Of a DNA stretch of 64,000 nucleotides, positions 1-9,039 are shown one piece after another (the first letter of the stretch is position 1; the number at the start of each line of letters is the position of its first letter). The DNA is taken from assembly GCA_021741585.1 (NCBI GenBank), contig JAIOXN010000001.1, positions 496,001 through 560,000 of the forward strand, in the 5' to 3' direction. Source of the stretch: Aquiluna sp. (GTDB taxonomy: Bacteria; Actinomycetota; Actinomycetes; Actinomycetales; Microbacteriaceae). The position numbers and the translations under genes were made by a program. The notes beneath the pieces were generated by a model. That model saw nothing but the letters and a program-made list of their open reading frames with translations, was not told the DNA's origin and searched no databases.

Positions 1-656
1 GAATCTATTGCCGCAAAGGTTTCTTTTTTGATTCCCTCGTCCCTGGCAATGCTTCTTTCGAAATAGACCAGCGCTGAGTCGACACCGGGTATTGGCCAAA
101 AGACATTTCTTCCGATGTTTCCAGCAAGTCGTGCTGGCCCATACCAGGCCATTTTCAAACTTGGAGATCCGTATTCCTTTGAGCCGGGACCTGCCGCCAG
201 ACGGTGAGCGACTTCGGCTTGGACCATCACTAAGCCCTTATTGATACTTGGGAATTGCTCCAAGAAGTGCAAAAGCACTGGCACCGAAATGTTGTATGGC
301 AAGTTTGCGACCAGCGCTGCTGGTGCACCCGGTAGCTCCCGAGTTTTCAGTGCATCTGAAACCACTAAGTCCAAGATTGCATCGGGTGCATGACGCTTGA
401 TTGTTTCTGGCAGCTCTTGAGCCAAACGCTCATCAATCTCAACCGCAATTACCCTCGGGCAGATTTCAAGAATGCCAAGAGTCAAAGAACCCAGTCCTGG
501 TCCAATTTCAACTACTAGATCGTCTTTTGTGATTGGAGATGCGGAGATTATCTTGCGAATGGTGTTTGGATCAATGACAAAGTTTTGACCAAGCTTTTTG
601 GTTGGTCTGATCTCGAGCTTTTCAGCAAGCTGTCTGATCTCTTGAGCTCCCAGCAC
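1..656 (-). CDS. rsmA: 16S rRNA (adenine1518/1519-N6)-dimethyltransferase RsmA (KsgA), C-terminus cut by window edge
   Basis: Methylates two adjacent adenines in the 3' hairpin of 16S rRNA during late 30S assembly. My reading of the minus strand begins VLGAQEIRQLAEKLEIRPTK and continues into the SAM-binding motif VEIGPGLGSLT, the acidic end of beta-2 (AVEIDERL) and the catalytic NLPYNIS motif, which identifies the family. The start is a GTG directly after the tatD stop (TAA then GTG), so the two are translationally coupled. About 218 codons are visible and the 3' end lies outside the window. In M. tuberculosis rpfB lies between tatD and ksgA; here nothing does. Confidence 0.93.
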   Translation of the reverse strand, partial: MLGAQEIRQLAEKLEIRPTKKLGQNFVIDPNTIRKIISASPITKDDLVVEIGPGLGSLTLGILEICPRVIAVEIDERLAQELPETIKRHAPDAILDLVVSDALKTRELPGAPAALVANLPYNISVPVLLHFLEQFPSINKGLVMVQAEVAHRLAAGPGSKEYGSPSLKMAWYGPARLAGNIGRNVFWPIPGVDSALVYFERSIARDEGIKKETFAAID

Positions 657-1550
657 TTAGAGCCCTTCGGACCAAAGACCATAAACGGCTTCGGTGTTTT
701 GATTTAGCTGTGTGGCAAGTTTTGCCTCGCCCCACTCCATCAGATTCGCAATGAAACGTAAGGTGTGTGGAACCAAGTAAGGGGCATTTGGCCTTCCACG
801 CAGCGGCTCCGGAGTCAAAAATGGTGCATCAGTTTCAATCAAAATGCGGCTTGGTGAAACCGAGAGCAATGAGTCGCGAAGGTGTTGGTTTTTCTTGAAA
901 GTTACGTTGCCCGCAAAGGACAAATACCAACCATTTTCTTCGCAGATTTCTGCAAGCTCTAGGTCTCCGGAGTAGCAGTGGAACACCGTGCGCTCAGGCG
1001 CGCCAACCCGCTTTAGGGTTTCCACAACGTTGGTGTGTGCCTCGCGATCGTGAATCTGGAGTGCAATGTTGTTCTCTTTGGCAATCTGAATGTGTTGCTC
1101 AAAAGAATATTGTTGAGCCTCAAGAGCTTCCTGGCCTTCGGTGCGGAAGAAATCAAGACCCGTTTCGCCAATCGCACGAACCCTGGGTTGGGTTGCTAGG
1201 TCGGCGATTCCAGCGATCGCCTCGTCAAGCTCTGCACGAGTTTCATAAAGCGGTGCTTCGTTTGGGTGGAGCGCAACCGCAGCCAAAAGCATCGGTTCCT
1301 TGGCGGCTGTTTGAGCGCTCCAAATTGAACTCTCAAGCGTCACTCCAACCTGAACCGCACCGAGCATATTTGCTTGCTTCATTAGTTCAAGGTGCTGCTC
1401 TAAGGTCACCGGATTCTCGCCGTCGGCAATCTCAAGGTGAGTGTGATTATCGTAAGTTCCGACTTCTAGCGGCTCTGGAACCTCAGGGTAATTTGCGGGA
1501 CGGGATTTGTTGTTGTCCCAATCTGATCTAGTTCTAATGAACTCACTCAT
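657..1550 (-). CDS. tatD: TatD-family metal-dependent DNase
   Basis: A 297-residue TIM-barrel hydrolase of the TatD/YcfH family, known in other bacteria as a metal-dependent 3'-5' DNase. Metal ligands typical of the family are visible: DNHTHLEI near residue 33-40, the EuTG segment IGETGLDFF near 126, QIHDREAH near 163, the FHCYSG motif near 190 and a late ETDAPFLTP. The ATG overlaps the metG stop by 4 nt, so it is cotranslated in the rsmI-metG-tatD-rsmA run. This is the same order as in other actinobacteria apart from the missing rpfB. Confidence 0.9.
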   Translation of the reverse strand: MSEFIRTRSDWDNNKSRPANYPEVPEPLEVGTYDNHTHLEIADGENPVTLEQHLELMKQANMLGAVQVGVTLESSIWSAQTAAKEPMLLAAVALHPNEAPLYETRAELDEAIAGIADLATQPRVRAIGETGLDFFRTEGQEALEAQQYSFEQHIQIAKENNIALQIHDREAHTNVVETLKRVGAPERTVFHCYSGDLELAEICEENGWYLSFAGNVTFKKNQHLRDSLLSVSPSRILIETDAPFLTPEPLRGRPNAPYLVPHTLRFIANLMEWGEAKLATQLNQNTEAVYGLWSEGL

Positions 1551-3118
1551 TGTTCTTCGACTCGAGGGAACAGTGCTTCTAGCTCTTGCATCATCTGACC
1601 GGGTTTGAGCTGCCCCCAGCTTCCGGCATCATTTAGATTCTGTGTCTCGAGCGAGCCGAGATCTGAAGCTAGTGCGCTCCAAAGTTTCTGAGCGGCTTTT
1701 GGCATTACTGGGTTTAGTAATACCGCCAGAACCCTGAGGCCCTCGGATGCTGTGTAGAGGACGGTGCCCAGGCGCCCTCTGTTGGCTTCATCCTTTGCCA
1801 AAACCCAAGGCTCTTGGGTAGTGATGTAGCCGTTTAGCTCATCCACCAAAGTCCAGATCTTTGAAATTGCTTCGTGAATGGCAATCTTGTCAATCGCGGC
1901 ATTTGCGCCATCAACTGCCAGCTTGGCAACGTTTTGAATCTGCAGGTCTGCCTCTGTGTAATTTTTTGGTCCTTGAATTTCACCCTGGAAGTAGCGATTG
2001 GTCATCGCGATTGTTCTGGATGCAAGATTGCCGAAGCCATTTGCCAACTCAGAGTTATATCTTGCCGAGAGGTCTTCCCAGCTAAAAGAACCATCGGAAC
2101 CAAAACCAATTGCCTTCATGAAGTAATAGCGGAACGCATCTGCACCAAAGGCATCAGTGATTTGAGTTGGGGCGATTCCAGTGAGTTTTGACTTTGACAT
2201 CTTCTCTCCACCCACCAATAGCCAACCATGCCCAAAGACTTGCTTAGGTGGTTCGAGTTCGGCAGCCATCAACATGGCCGGCCAGATCACGGCGTGGAAA
2301 CGAAGAATATCTTTACCGACCACCTGAACATCAGCTGGCCACAGGCTGGCTAGCTTTTCCTCATCCGAGCCATAACCAATTGCGGTTATGTAGTTCAGTA
2401 GCGCATCAAACCATACGTATGTGATGTGGTCTTTGTCCCATGGGATATCGATACCCCAGTCGAAACGCTCCTTCGAGCGAGAAATAGATAAATCACTCAG
2501 ACCAGAGCGCACAAAACTAACCACTTCGTTTCGTGCAGATTCCGGCTGGACAAATGTTGGGTTGCTCTCATAAAGATCCAACAGCCTCTGTTGGAATTCG
2601 CTGAGCCTGAAAAAGTAATTGGTTTCATTTAGCTGCTCAACTGGCTTTGAGTGAATTGCACAAACACTTACTCCCGCAAACTCGCCGGTGCCGTCGATCA
2701 GATCAGATTCGTTTTTGTATTCTTCGCAGCCAACGCAATAGTTACCAACAAAAGAACCTTGGTAGATGAATCCCGTGTCATATAGCTTCTGCAGAAACTT
2801 TTGAACTGCGACTTCGTGCCTCGGTTCAGTAGTCCTAATAAAGTCCTGGTTGTCAATGTCAATGGTTTCCAATAGTGGCAACCAAGATTCATTGACTAAC
2901 TTATCGGTCCAACTCTTTGGATCGGTATGGTTGCCCAGGGCTGTGCGTAGCACCTTCTCACCATGCTCATCGGTACCGGTGAGAAGGAAGGAATTCTCCT
3001 GCCTGGCACGGTGCCAACGGGCTAAAACATCACTTGCAACCTCGGTATAGGCGTGACCGATGTGGGGCGCATCGTTCACGTAGAAGATGGGCGTAGTTAC
3101 ATAAAAAGACTTGGACAC
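1547..3118 (-). CDS. metG: Methionyl-tRNA synthetase
   Basis: Charges tRNA-Met with methionine. From the GTG at 3118 the 523-residue product starts VSKSFYVTTPIFYVNDAPHI, which is the canonical N-terminus with the HIGH-like signature (HIGH itself follows). KMSKS is visible as EKMSKSKLTG, and the zinc-knuckle cysteines are at YCVGCEEY and VCAIHS. An upstream in-frame start would add an N-terminal tail not found in the family, so I reject it. The gap to the rsmI stop is 10 nt, and the stop TAA plus GAT forms a TANNNT hexamer 7 nt before the GTG, so an internal leaderless promoter is possible. An AAGG lies too close to the GTG to be a good ribosome site. Confidence 0.95.
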   Translation of the reverse strand: MSKSFYVTTPIFYVNDAPHIGHAYTEVASDVLARWHRARQENSFLLTGTDEHGEKVLRTALGNHTDPKSWTDKLVNESWLPLLETIDIDNQDFIRTTEPRHEVAVQKFLQKLYDTGFIYQGSFVGNYCVGCEEYKNESDLIDGTGEFAGVSVCAIHSKPVEQLNETNYFFRLSEFQQRLLDLYESNPTFVQPESARNEVVSFVRSGLSDLSISRSKERFDWGIDIPWDKDHITYVWFDALLNYITAIGYGSDEEKLASLWPADVQVVGKDILRFHAVIWPAMLMAAELEPPKQVFGHGWLLVGGEKMSKSKLTGIAPTQITDAFGADAFRYYFMKAIGFGSDGSFSWEDLSARYNSELANGFGNLASRTIAMTNRYFQGEIQGPKNYTEADLQIQNVAKLAVDGANAAIDKIAIHEAISKIWTLVDELNGYITTQEPWVLAKDEANRGRLGTVLYTASEGLRVLAVLLNPVMPKAAQKLWSALASDLGSLETQNLNDAGSWGQLKPGQMMQELEALFPRVEEQ

Positions 3119-3128
3119 CCTTGATATC

Positions 3129-3947
3129 TTAGGGTTTGAGCAAAAGGGCTTGTTCGTAAATTCCACTCTTTGACATTCCAGTTATGTTTGCAATCTCTGT
3201 CGCAGCCTCTTTGAGGCTCAAACCTTGGGCCTTGAGTGCCAATGCTCTTGCTCCAAGCTCGGCAAGATCAAAGCTCTCTGGACTTGCCCCCGCGATGATG
3301 AAAACCATTTCACCTTTGGGTGAGGTCTTTGCCCATGCCAATAAATCCTCAAGCGTGCCACGTTCGGTATGTTCAAACTTCTTAGTCAGTTCACGAGAGA
3401 CGGTGGCCTTTCGCCCTGCCCCTAAAACACTGATTGCATCCGCTATCGAATCTTCGATTCGATGCGGAGCCTCAAAGAAAATCATGGTGCGAGTTTCTTG
3501 CTTGAGGTTTTCAAAAACCCTCTTGCGCTCGCCAGATTTTCTAGGAAGAAATCCCTCGAAACAAAATCGATCGGTTGGCAAGCCGGATACTGCGAGCGCC
3601 GCCAACACAGCTGAAGGACCTGGGATGCTGATTACTTCAACTCCGGCTGCAACACATTCCCGCACCAAAAGAAATCCCGGGTCAGAGACTGTAGGCATTC
3701 CGGCATCAGAAACCACCAATAAGTCCGCATCCTGGGCTATTTCAACCAATTTTTCGAGCCTTGCGGATTCGTTGTGCTCGTGGAGCGAATAAAGCTTGGC
3801 CTCGATTCGAATCTTCAGGGCCTTTGCGAGTTGAATTAGCGTCCTAGTGTCCTCGGCTGCAATGTGCTCGGCACTTTGCAGCGCCTCCACTAAGCGCACT
3901 GAGGCATCGGAAAGATTTCCGATTGGAGTTGCGGCAAGAATCAACAT
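3129..3947 (-). CDS. rsmI: 16S rRNA (cytidine1402-2'-O)-methyltransferase RsmI
   Basis: SAM-dependent 2'-O-methylation of C1402 in the ribosomal P site. The tetrapyrrole-methylase fold is recognisable from LAATPIGNLSDASVRLVEAL at the N-terminus, AAEDTRTLI, VVSDAGMPTVSDPG and SIPGPSAVLAALAVSGLPTD, and the length of about 272 residues fits. The ATG at 3947 is preferred to a TTG nine bases upstream because it gives the normal N-terminus and sits 7 nt after a TAGTTT hexamer, as expected for a leaderless mRNA. It diverges from pmt with only 23 nt between the two starts, and heads the metG-tatD-rsmA run. Confidence 0.93.
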   Translation of the reverse strand: MLILAATPIGNLSDASVRLVEALQSAEHIAAEDTRTLIQLAKALKIRIEAKLYSLHEHNESARLEKLVEIAQDADLLVVSDAGMPTVSDPGFLLVRECVAAGVEVISIPGPSAVLAALAVSGLPTDRFCFEGFLPRKSGERKRVFENLKQETRTMIFFEAPHRIEDSIADAISVLGAGRKATVSRELTKKFEHTERGTLEDLLAWAKTSPKGEMVFIIAGASPESFDLAELGARALALKAQGLSLKEAATEIANITGMSKSGIYEQALLLKP

Positions 3948-3954
3948 CGATAGC

Positions 3955-3960
3955 AAACTA
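3955..3960 (-). promoter_or_regulatory. Candidate -10 of rsmI (TAGTTT), leaderless
   Basis: TAGTTT lies 7 nt upstream of the rsmI ATG on the minus strand. No Shine-Dalgarno is visible. Its TA comes from the palindrome CTAG at 3958-3961, which also supplies the TA of the opposing pmt hexamer. Confidence 0.5.
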
Positions 3961-3964
3961 GCAT
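3959..3964 (+). promoter_or_regulatory. Candidate -10 of pmt (TAGCAT), leaderless
   Basis: TAGCAT lies exactly 6 nt before the pmt GTG, so transcription would begin at the start codon. It overlaps the divergent rsmI hexamer by two bases. Confidence 0.5.
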
Positions 3965-3970
3965 CTAAGG

Positions 3971-5437
3971 GTGATCGAACGCCTCAGATTAGAGATTCGG
4001 CATCTGGTCGCATCCAAATACTTTGGCCCGTTTTCAACTATCGCAATCACTCTGCTGGGTGCAATTCTCAGATTTGGGAATTTGGCTAATCCGCACGTTT
4101 TAGTTTTTGACGAAACCTATTACGTCAAAGACGCATACACCCTTGGTCTGTTTGGTTTCGAACGCAATTGGCCGGATGATCCGAATCCTGATTTTGAGGC
4201 TGGCTCAACCGATGGTTACTTGGACACATCCGCCTACGTTGTGCACCCACCAATTGGCAAGTGGGTTATCTACCTTGGAATCCACCTCTTTGGCCCAGCA
4301 TCGAGTTTCGGTTGGCGCTTTTCGGTAGCCCTCTTGGGCACCTTGGCAATTCCACTTCTGATTGCAGTTGCCAGAAGACTCATTGGCTCAAAGGTTTTTG
4401 CAGCGCTTGCCGGGCTCTTTCTAGCCATTGAGGGCACTTCAATTGTCTTGGCAAGGACGGCGATTCTCGATGGCGTCTTGGCGTTTTTTGTATTGCTTGG
4501 TTTTTACTTCCTAGTTCGAGATCAACAAGCAGCTAGCCAAAGACTTGCAGGTAAATTTCTGATTGGTGCAAATGCCGGTATTAGCTTCCGACCCTGGCTG
4601 CTCCTAAGCGGAATAGCTTTGGGGCTTGCAACCGGGACCAAGTGGTCTGGCCTCTATTTTGTGGCTGCTTTCGGGCTCTACACACTGCTCAGTGATTACC
4701 TATCGCGCAAACGACTTGGCATTAGCCACAGCTCGCTGCTAGGCCAGGCTGCGCTGAATGCAATCACCTTAGTCCCTGTTTCGATTGCGGTTTATATCCT
4801 GGGCTGGCTCGGGTGGATCACGACATCCGGTGGTTGGGGCAGGGATGCAAAATCAACTTGGTGGGAATCACTTTTTGCATATCACGAGAATGCCCTCTCA
4901 TTCCATGTTGGATTGAGCACCCCGCACCCATATTCTTCTAATGCAATTGGATGGCTCCTGAACCTAAGGCCGACCGCCTTTTACTTCGAGAAGTTTGAGG
5001 ATGAAACCTGCGGGATCCTTAAAGACTGCGTGGTCGCGATTACCGCGCTTCCGCACCCTTTGATTTGGGCTGTCGGTGTCATTGCAATTCTTTGGATACT
5101 CAAGCGATTTTTTTTCACTGGCGAGCTTTCGGCTGGTCTTATTTCCGTTGGATTTTTGGCTGGCTGGGCTCCCTGGATGGTTTATTTCTCAAGGACCACT
5201 TTCTCGTTTTACTCGGTTGTGATTGCACCGTTTTTGATACTCGCTTTGGTTTATATGCTGCACCGGTATTGGCGTCGCGGATTCCTCTTTGGCAGACACT
5301 CTCAGCGCGAGCGAATCATCATATGGTTCGTGCTTCTGGCTATGCTTCTTCTTGGATATTTCCTGTCTCTATGGATGGGGTTGCCGGTGCCATACTGGGC
5401 CTGGCGAATCCAAATGTGGTTTCCATTCTGGATTTAA
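3971..5437 (+). CDS. pmt: Protein O-mannosyltransferase (PMT family)
   Basis: Polytopic membrane glycosyltransferase that, in mycobacteria and corynebacteria (Rv1002c type), transfers mannose from polyprenyl-phosphate-mannose to Ser/Thr of exported proteins. The 488-residue product has about ten hydrophobic segments. Family hallmarks are the acidic pair in VFDETYYVKDA (about residue 47) in the first extracytoplasmic loop, HPPIGKW shortly after, and ARTAILDGVL further on. The C-terminus ends in a tryptophan-rich segment (WMGLPVPYWAWRIQMWFPFW), as in the four-helix C-terminal PMT domain. It sits next to rsmI in the same divergent arrangement as in M. tuberculosis. The GTG start is chosen by its spacing to TAGCAT. 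Confidence 0.88.
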   Translation: MIERLRLEIRHLVASKYFGPFSTIAITLLGAILRFGNLANPHVLVFDETYYVKDAYTLGLFGFERNWPDDPNPDFEAGSTDGYLDTSAYVVHPPIGKWVIYLGIHLFGPASSFGWRFSVALLGTLAIPLLIAVARRLIGSKVFAALAGLFLAIEGTSIVLARTAILDGVLAFFVLLGFYFLVRDQQAASQRLAGKFLIGANAGISFRPWLLLSGIALGLATGTKWSGLYFVAAFGLYTLLSDYLSRKRLGISHSSLLGQAALNAITLVPVSIAVYILGWLGWITTSGGWGRDAKSTWWESLFAYHENALSFHVGLSTPHPYSSNAIGWLLNLRPTAFYFEKFEDETCGILKDCVVAITALPHPLIWAVGVIAILWILKRFFFTGELSAGLISVGFLAGWAPWMVYFSRTTFSFYSVVIAPFLILALVYMLHRYWRRGFLFGRHSQRERIIIWFVLLAMLLLGYFLSLWMGLPVPYWAWRIQMWFPFWI

Positions 5438-5446
5438 GGTGATTAG

Positions 5447-6613
5447 TTGTCCCTAGGTTTACGTGGGCTAAAAAATGCACCAGAGGCAATCAGCCTGCTG
5501 GTTAGTCAGCTATTTGCAAGATTCCCTTTTGGAATGCTCTCGCTTGCTTTTGTGATCCACATTCAGGCAATTACAGGGTCATATGCCGTTGCAGGAATTG
5601 CACTTGGCGCGGAGACAATTGGTGCCAGCGTCTCAGGCCCAATCATCTCTCGCATGATGGCAAAGTATGGAATACGCAGGGTTATTACTCTTGCGACAAT
5701 CGTTACAGTCTCTGCCCTTGCCGCCCTAGCAATTTCCCCACCCGAACCAGTCCTGCTGGTTGTGATTGCGTTGGTGGTGGGCTTGTCCTCTCCCCCGATT
5801 CAGCCGGCGGCCAGGACCATTTACCCACAGGTAACCCCAAAGAATTTGCTGAAGTCGTTGTATTCACTTGATGCAACAGCCCAGGAAATTATCTGGGTTT
5901 TAGGCCCATTGGTTGCAACATTGGTGGCTGCTCAATTTGGAAACATCCCGATGATTCTCACGGTGGCTGGGATTCAGATTCTTGGAACAACCTGGTTCTT
6001 GGCAAATAAGTCAGTAGGAAAAGCAAAGATTCCAAAAAGCGAGGCGGCAGTCGGAAGGGTTCTCAAGAACCCCCATGTCACAGCCGTCACATTTATTGGC
6101 CTTCTGCTTGTTGGTTCTTTTGCCGGCGTAGAAGTTGGATCGGTAGCGCTTTTTGACAAGGCAGTTGCCGGTCTCATGTTTGCGGTTTTCTCGCTTGGTT
6201 CAATCGTGGGAGGACTGGCACTTGGTCCAAGAATAAAATCCAAGTTCGCTCTGCCGATTTACCTTGCTGTAATGCTGCTTGGTTACGCACTAGTTTTGGT
6301 TGATGCCAGCAATCCATATTGGGTGGCCATGGCGTTGTTTATTGCAGGTTTGGGCGTAGCACCTTCCCTTGGCGCACTTTCTCTGTGGATTGCCACCAAT
6401 ACCTCTGGCAATGAAACCGCTGAAGCCTACGGCTGGACCACAACCGGTCAGCTGGTTGGCTTCTCGGCTGGTAGCGCTCTCGCAGGCATCGGTATCGATG
6501 CCGTTTCCGCACCTGCAGCTCTTCTGGTTTCTATCGTGTTTGGATTGGCAGCAGTCATCGCTGCAATCTACGCAGTGAGAAACTTAAATCCTGCGACTAA
6601 TTTGTCTTCTTAG
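5447..6613 (+). CDS. Major facilitator superfamily transporter, substrate unknown
   Basis: A 388-residue protein with about twelve hydrophobic segments in two halves, and the short basic cytoplasmic loop between helices 2 and 3 (MMAKYGIRRVITL) typical of MFS exporters. It resembles actinobacterial drug-efflux-like MFS proteins, but nothing specifies a substrate. The start is TTG at 5447. Two readings fit it: an AAGGTGA Shine-Dalgarno, or TAAGGT (built on the pmt stop TAA) exactly 6 nt upstream as a -10. The 3' end overlaps the convergent terC by 17 bp. Confidence 0.8.
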   Translation: MSLGLRGLKNAPEAISLLVSQLFARFPFGMLSLAFVIHIQAITGSYAVAGIALGAETIGASVSGPIISRMMAKYGIRRVITLATIVTVSALAALAISPPEPVLLVVIALVVGLSSPPIQPAARTIYPQVTPKNLLKSLYSLDATAQEIIWVLGPLVATLVAAQFGNIPMILTVAGIQILGTTWFLANKSVGKAKIPKSEAAVGRVLKNPHVTAVTFIGLLLVGSFAGVEVGSVALFDKAVAGLMFAVFSLGSIVGGLALGPRIKSKFALPIYLAVMLLGYALVLVDASNPYWVAMALFIAGLGVAPSLGALSLWIATNTSGNETAEAYGWTTTGQLVGFSAGSALAGIGIDAVSAPAALLVSIVFGLAAVIAAIYAVRNLNPATNLSS

Positions 6614-7574
6614 TTACAGCGAGCGACCAGATAGTTGTGATTATGAGGGTAATCACGATCACTCCCAACGACAATTCAGTTGAAATCTCCGGGATAAAGG
6701 TCACGTGTTCACCGCCGTTGATAAACGGCAATTCATTCTTGTGAAGCGCGTGAATAGTCAGCTTGAGGCCGATCCAACCAAGAATGATGCTCAGACCCAC
6801 GCCTAGGTACTTTAGGCGCTCCATGAGGCCACCAAGGAGGAAATAGAGCTGTCTGAGGCCTAGCAATGCAAATGCATTTGCCACAAAAACAATGTATGGC
6901 TCCTTGGTCAAACCATAAACCGCCGGAATGCTGTCTAGGGCAAACAACAAATCGGTGAAACCAATTGAAATCATCACCAGCATCAAAGGCGTGATGAAGC
7001 GTTTTCCCGAAAGCTTCACGGTCAACTTATTGCCGTGGTAGTCCTTTGTGGTTGGGAAGACCTTCGTAATCAGCTTGGTCAAACCGTTCGCATCGTTACT
7101 GTCCTCATCGCCTGGGTGGAGGGTTTCAATCACGAGCTTGATGGCCGTGTAGATCAAGAATGCACCGAAAATGTAGAACGCCCAGCTGAATGCCTCTATG
7201 AACGCAGCTCCGAGGATGATGAATATAAATCTGAGCACTAGAGCGATTGCGATGCCAATCAAGAGAGCTTGTGAGCGTAATTGTCGCGGCACCGCGAACT
7301 GCGTGAAAATAATCAAAAAGACGAAGATGTTGTCTACAGATAAAGAATATTCAGTCACCCAACCGGCTATATATTCCGCTGCATATTGGGTGCCCCAAAC
7401 TCCACCGATCACAAAGGTGAACAGAAGCGCCAAGGTGACGTATGCGGAAATCTGAATTGCAGATTCCTTCAAGGTAGGCTCGTGAGGATTCCTGGCTTGA
7501 ACAATAAAGTCAATCAGCAGGATGCCTGTGAGAACTGCGATAGTTACAACCCATACCCATAAATCGATCTGCAT
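6597..7574 (-). CDS. TerC-family integral membrane protein
   Basis: A 325-residue polytopic protein of the TerC/Alx family, which in other bacteria is linked to tellurite resistance and to manganese export across the membrane. Conserved intramembrane acidic residues are visible in TEYSLSVDNIFVFLIIF and in GFTDLLFALDSIPAVYGLT. The start at 7574 gives MQIDLWVW and follows AAAAGG with a 4-nt spacer; the longer frame upstream would extend into the divergent promoter region. The last 17 bases are antisense to the end of the MFS gene. Confidence 0.87.
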   Translation of the reverse strand: MQIDLWVWVVTIAVLTGILLIDFIVQARNPHEPTLKESAIQISAYVTLALLFTFVIGGVWGTQYAAEYIAGWVTEYSLSVDNIFVFLIIFTQFAVPRQLRSQALLIGIAIALVLRFIFIILGAAFIEAFSWAFYIFGAFLIYTAIKLVIETLHPGDEDSNDANGLTKLITKVFPTTKDYHGNKLTVKLSGKRFITPLMLVMISIGFTDLLFALDSIPAVYGLTKEPYIVFVANAFALLGLRQLYFLLGGLMERLKYLGVGLSIILGWIGLKLTIHALHKNELPFINGGEHVTFIPEISTELSLGVIVITLIITTIWSLAVTKKTN

Positions 7575-7650
7575 AGTGCCTTTTCTTGTTGTAAACGGAA
7601 TAATCGGAGTCACTCAATTGTATTTACTCTCTAACAACCGAAAGGCCGCA

Positions 7651-8535
7651 ATGAAAGTCCTAATCTCAGGAGCAGCCGGACTGGTTGGAACGGAACTTTC
7701 TAGACAGCTCAAAGAGCTTGGCCACAATCCAGTGCACCTGGTCCGCCGAGAGGCTAAAAATTCCTCCGAAATCTCCTGGGATCCGATGAACAATCAGATT
7801 CCAGCTGATGTTCTCGACGGCATCGATGCTGTAGTGAATCTGGCCGGCGCCACCACTGGCAAAATTCCATGGACTAAGAAATATAGGTTGGAACTAGTTT
7901 CCTCCAGACTCAACTCAACGCGACTTTTGGTGGAAGCAATAAACAAGGCGCCAAACCCACCAAGTGTTTTTGTCTCTGGTTCTGCTTCAGGTTTTTATGG
8001 TGAGGGGGGAGATCGTGAACTTTCCGAATCCGACCCCAAGGGCACGGGCTTTCTTTCTGATCTTGCCTTCGAATGGGAAGAAGAAGCTAAGAAAGCTCAC
8101 ACCCGGACAGTCTTGATCCGCACCACCATGGTCATGAGCAAGAAACTGGGTGCTCTAGGCAGGCTCCTGCCGTTAATCAAACTTGGAATTGGCGGGCCAC
8201 TTGGTTCGGGTAAACAATGGTGGGCATGGATCAGTCTCGAGGATGAGGCTAGGGCGATTATCCACCTGATCGAAAATGATTCAACATCGGGGGCCTACAA
8301 CCTAACCGCTCCTGAACCTGCCACCTGTGCTCAGCTGATTTCCGAACTAGGCAAGCAGTTAAAGCGCCCAACCATCTTCAAGGTCCCAGCATTTGCCCTA
8401 AGACTGCTTCTAGGCGAAGCTGCGCAGGAACTTTTGCTGTGCTCCCAGAAAATGAAATCCCACCGACTCCAGGAATCAGGGTTTGAATTCAAACACCCGA
8501 CCCTCAAAGAGTCAGTGGGATACGTTTTGAGCTAA
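7651..8535 (+). CDS. TIGR01777-type NAD(P)-dependent epimerase (YfcH-like)
   Basis: A 294-residue extended short-chain dehydrogenase with the N-terminal Rossmann motif ISGAAGLVGTEL, VVNLAGATTGKIPWTKKY and VFVSGSASGFYGEGGD (the YfcH form of the active-site region), plus a C-terminal DUF1731-like segment. The substrate of this family is not established. The ATG at 7651 follows AAAGG by 5 nt and starts right at the nucleotide-binding strand, so I discard the longer open frame upstream. The stop codon abuts the stop of the convergent H1-like gene with no base between. Confidence 0.85.
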   Translation: MKVLISGAAGLVGTELSRQLKELGHNPVHLVRREAKNSSEISWDPMNNQIPADVLDGIDAVVNLAGATTGKIPWTKKYRLELVSSRLNSTRLLVEAINKAPNPPSVFVSGSASGFYGEGGDRELSESDPKGTGFLSDLAFEWEEEAKKAHTRTVLIRTTMVMSKKLGALGRLLPLIKLGIGGPLGSGKQWWAWISLEDEARAIIHLIENDSTSGAYNLTAPEPATCAQLISELGKQLKRPTIFKVPAFALRLLLGEAAQELLLCSQKMKSHRLQESGFEFKHPTLKESVGYVLS

Positions 8536-9039
8536 CTACTTAGCTGCAGGCTTCTTTGCTGCGGTGGTCCTAGCTGCAGGCTTCGCTGCGGTGGTCTTAG
8601 CAACTGGCTTCTTCGCAACTGAGGCCTTAGCTGCAGGCTTCGCAGCGGTGGTCTTAGCAACTGGCTTCGCTGCAGTTTTCTTCACAGCTGGCTTTGCCAC
8701 GGTTGTCTTTGCAGCAGGCTTCTTTGCTGCAGTGGTCTTTGCCGCTGGCTTAGCAGCAACAGGCTTCTTAGCTGCAGGCTTCTTTGCTGCAGTGGTCTTT
8801 GCCGCTGGCTTAGCAGCAACAGGCTTCTTAGCTGCAGGCTTCTTAGCTGCGCTCACGCGTGGCTTTGCAGCCGAGGCGGTTTTGGCAACTGTCTTTGCTC
8901 CTTTTTCAACTGTTGAAAGGGCTTCGACTGCCACCTTTTTGACAAGCTTTTCGGCTTCTTCGGCAACCTCGACAGAACCTTTTGCAGCGGTTGCTGAAGT
9001 GCTCTTGAACAACTTCTTGATTGAATCGATCAAACCCAT
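8536..9039 (-). CDS. Histone-H1-like Lys/Ala/Pro-rich repeat protein
   Basis: 167 residues. The first 50 or so form an amphipathic, coiled-looking segment (MGLIDSIKKLFKSTSATAAK...). The rest is a low-complexity array of KPAAK, KPVAK and KTTAAK units like the tails of eukaryotic H1 and of mycobacterial HupB, so a DNA- or RNA-binding role is an inference from composition. The DNA is itself repetitive: a near-exact 60-bp period runs through 8714-8844. GGAG lies 9 nt before the ATG. The antisense frame is open along almost the whole gene only because of the repeat composition and is not a gene. Confidence 0.75.
   Translation of the reverse strand: MGLIDSIKKLFKSTSATAAKGSVEVAEEAEKLVKKVAVEALSTVEKGAKTVAKTASAAKPRVSAAKKPAAKKPVAAKPAAKTTAAKKPAAKKPVAAKPAAKTTAAKKPAAKTTVAKPAVKKTAAKPVAKTTAAKPAAKASVAKKPVAKTTAAKPAARTTAAKKPAAK
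8714..8844. repeat. 60-bp tandem repeat inside the H1-like gene
   Basis: Bases 8714-8784 recur identically at 8774-8844, an exact 60-bp period of slightly more than two copies. Each period codes for 20 residues of the KPAAK/KTTAAK tail, so copy changes would lengthen or shorten the protein in frame. Confidence 0.9.
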
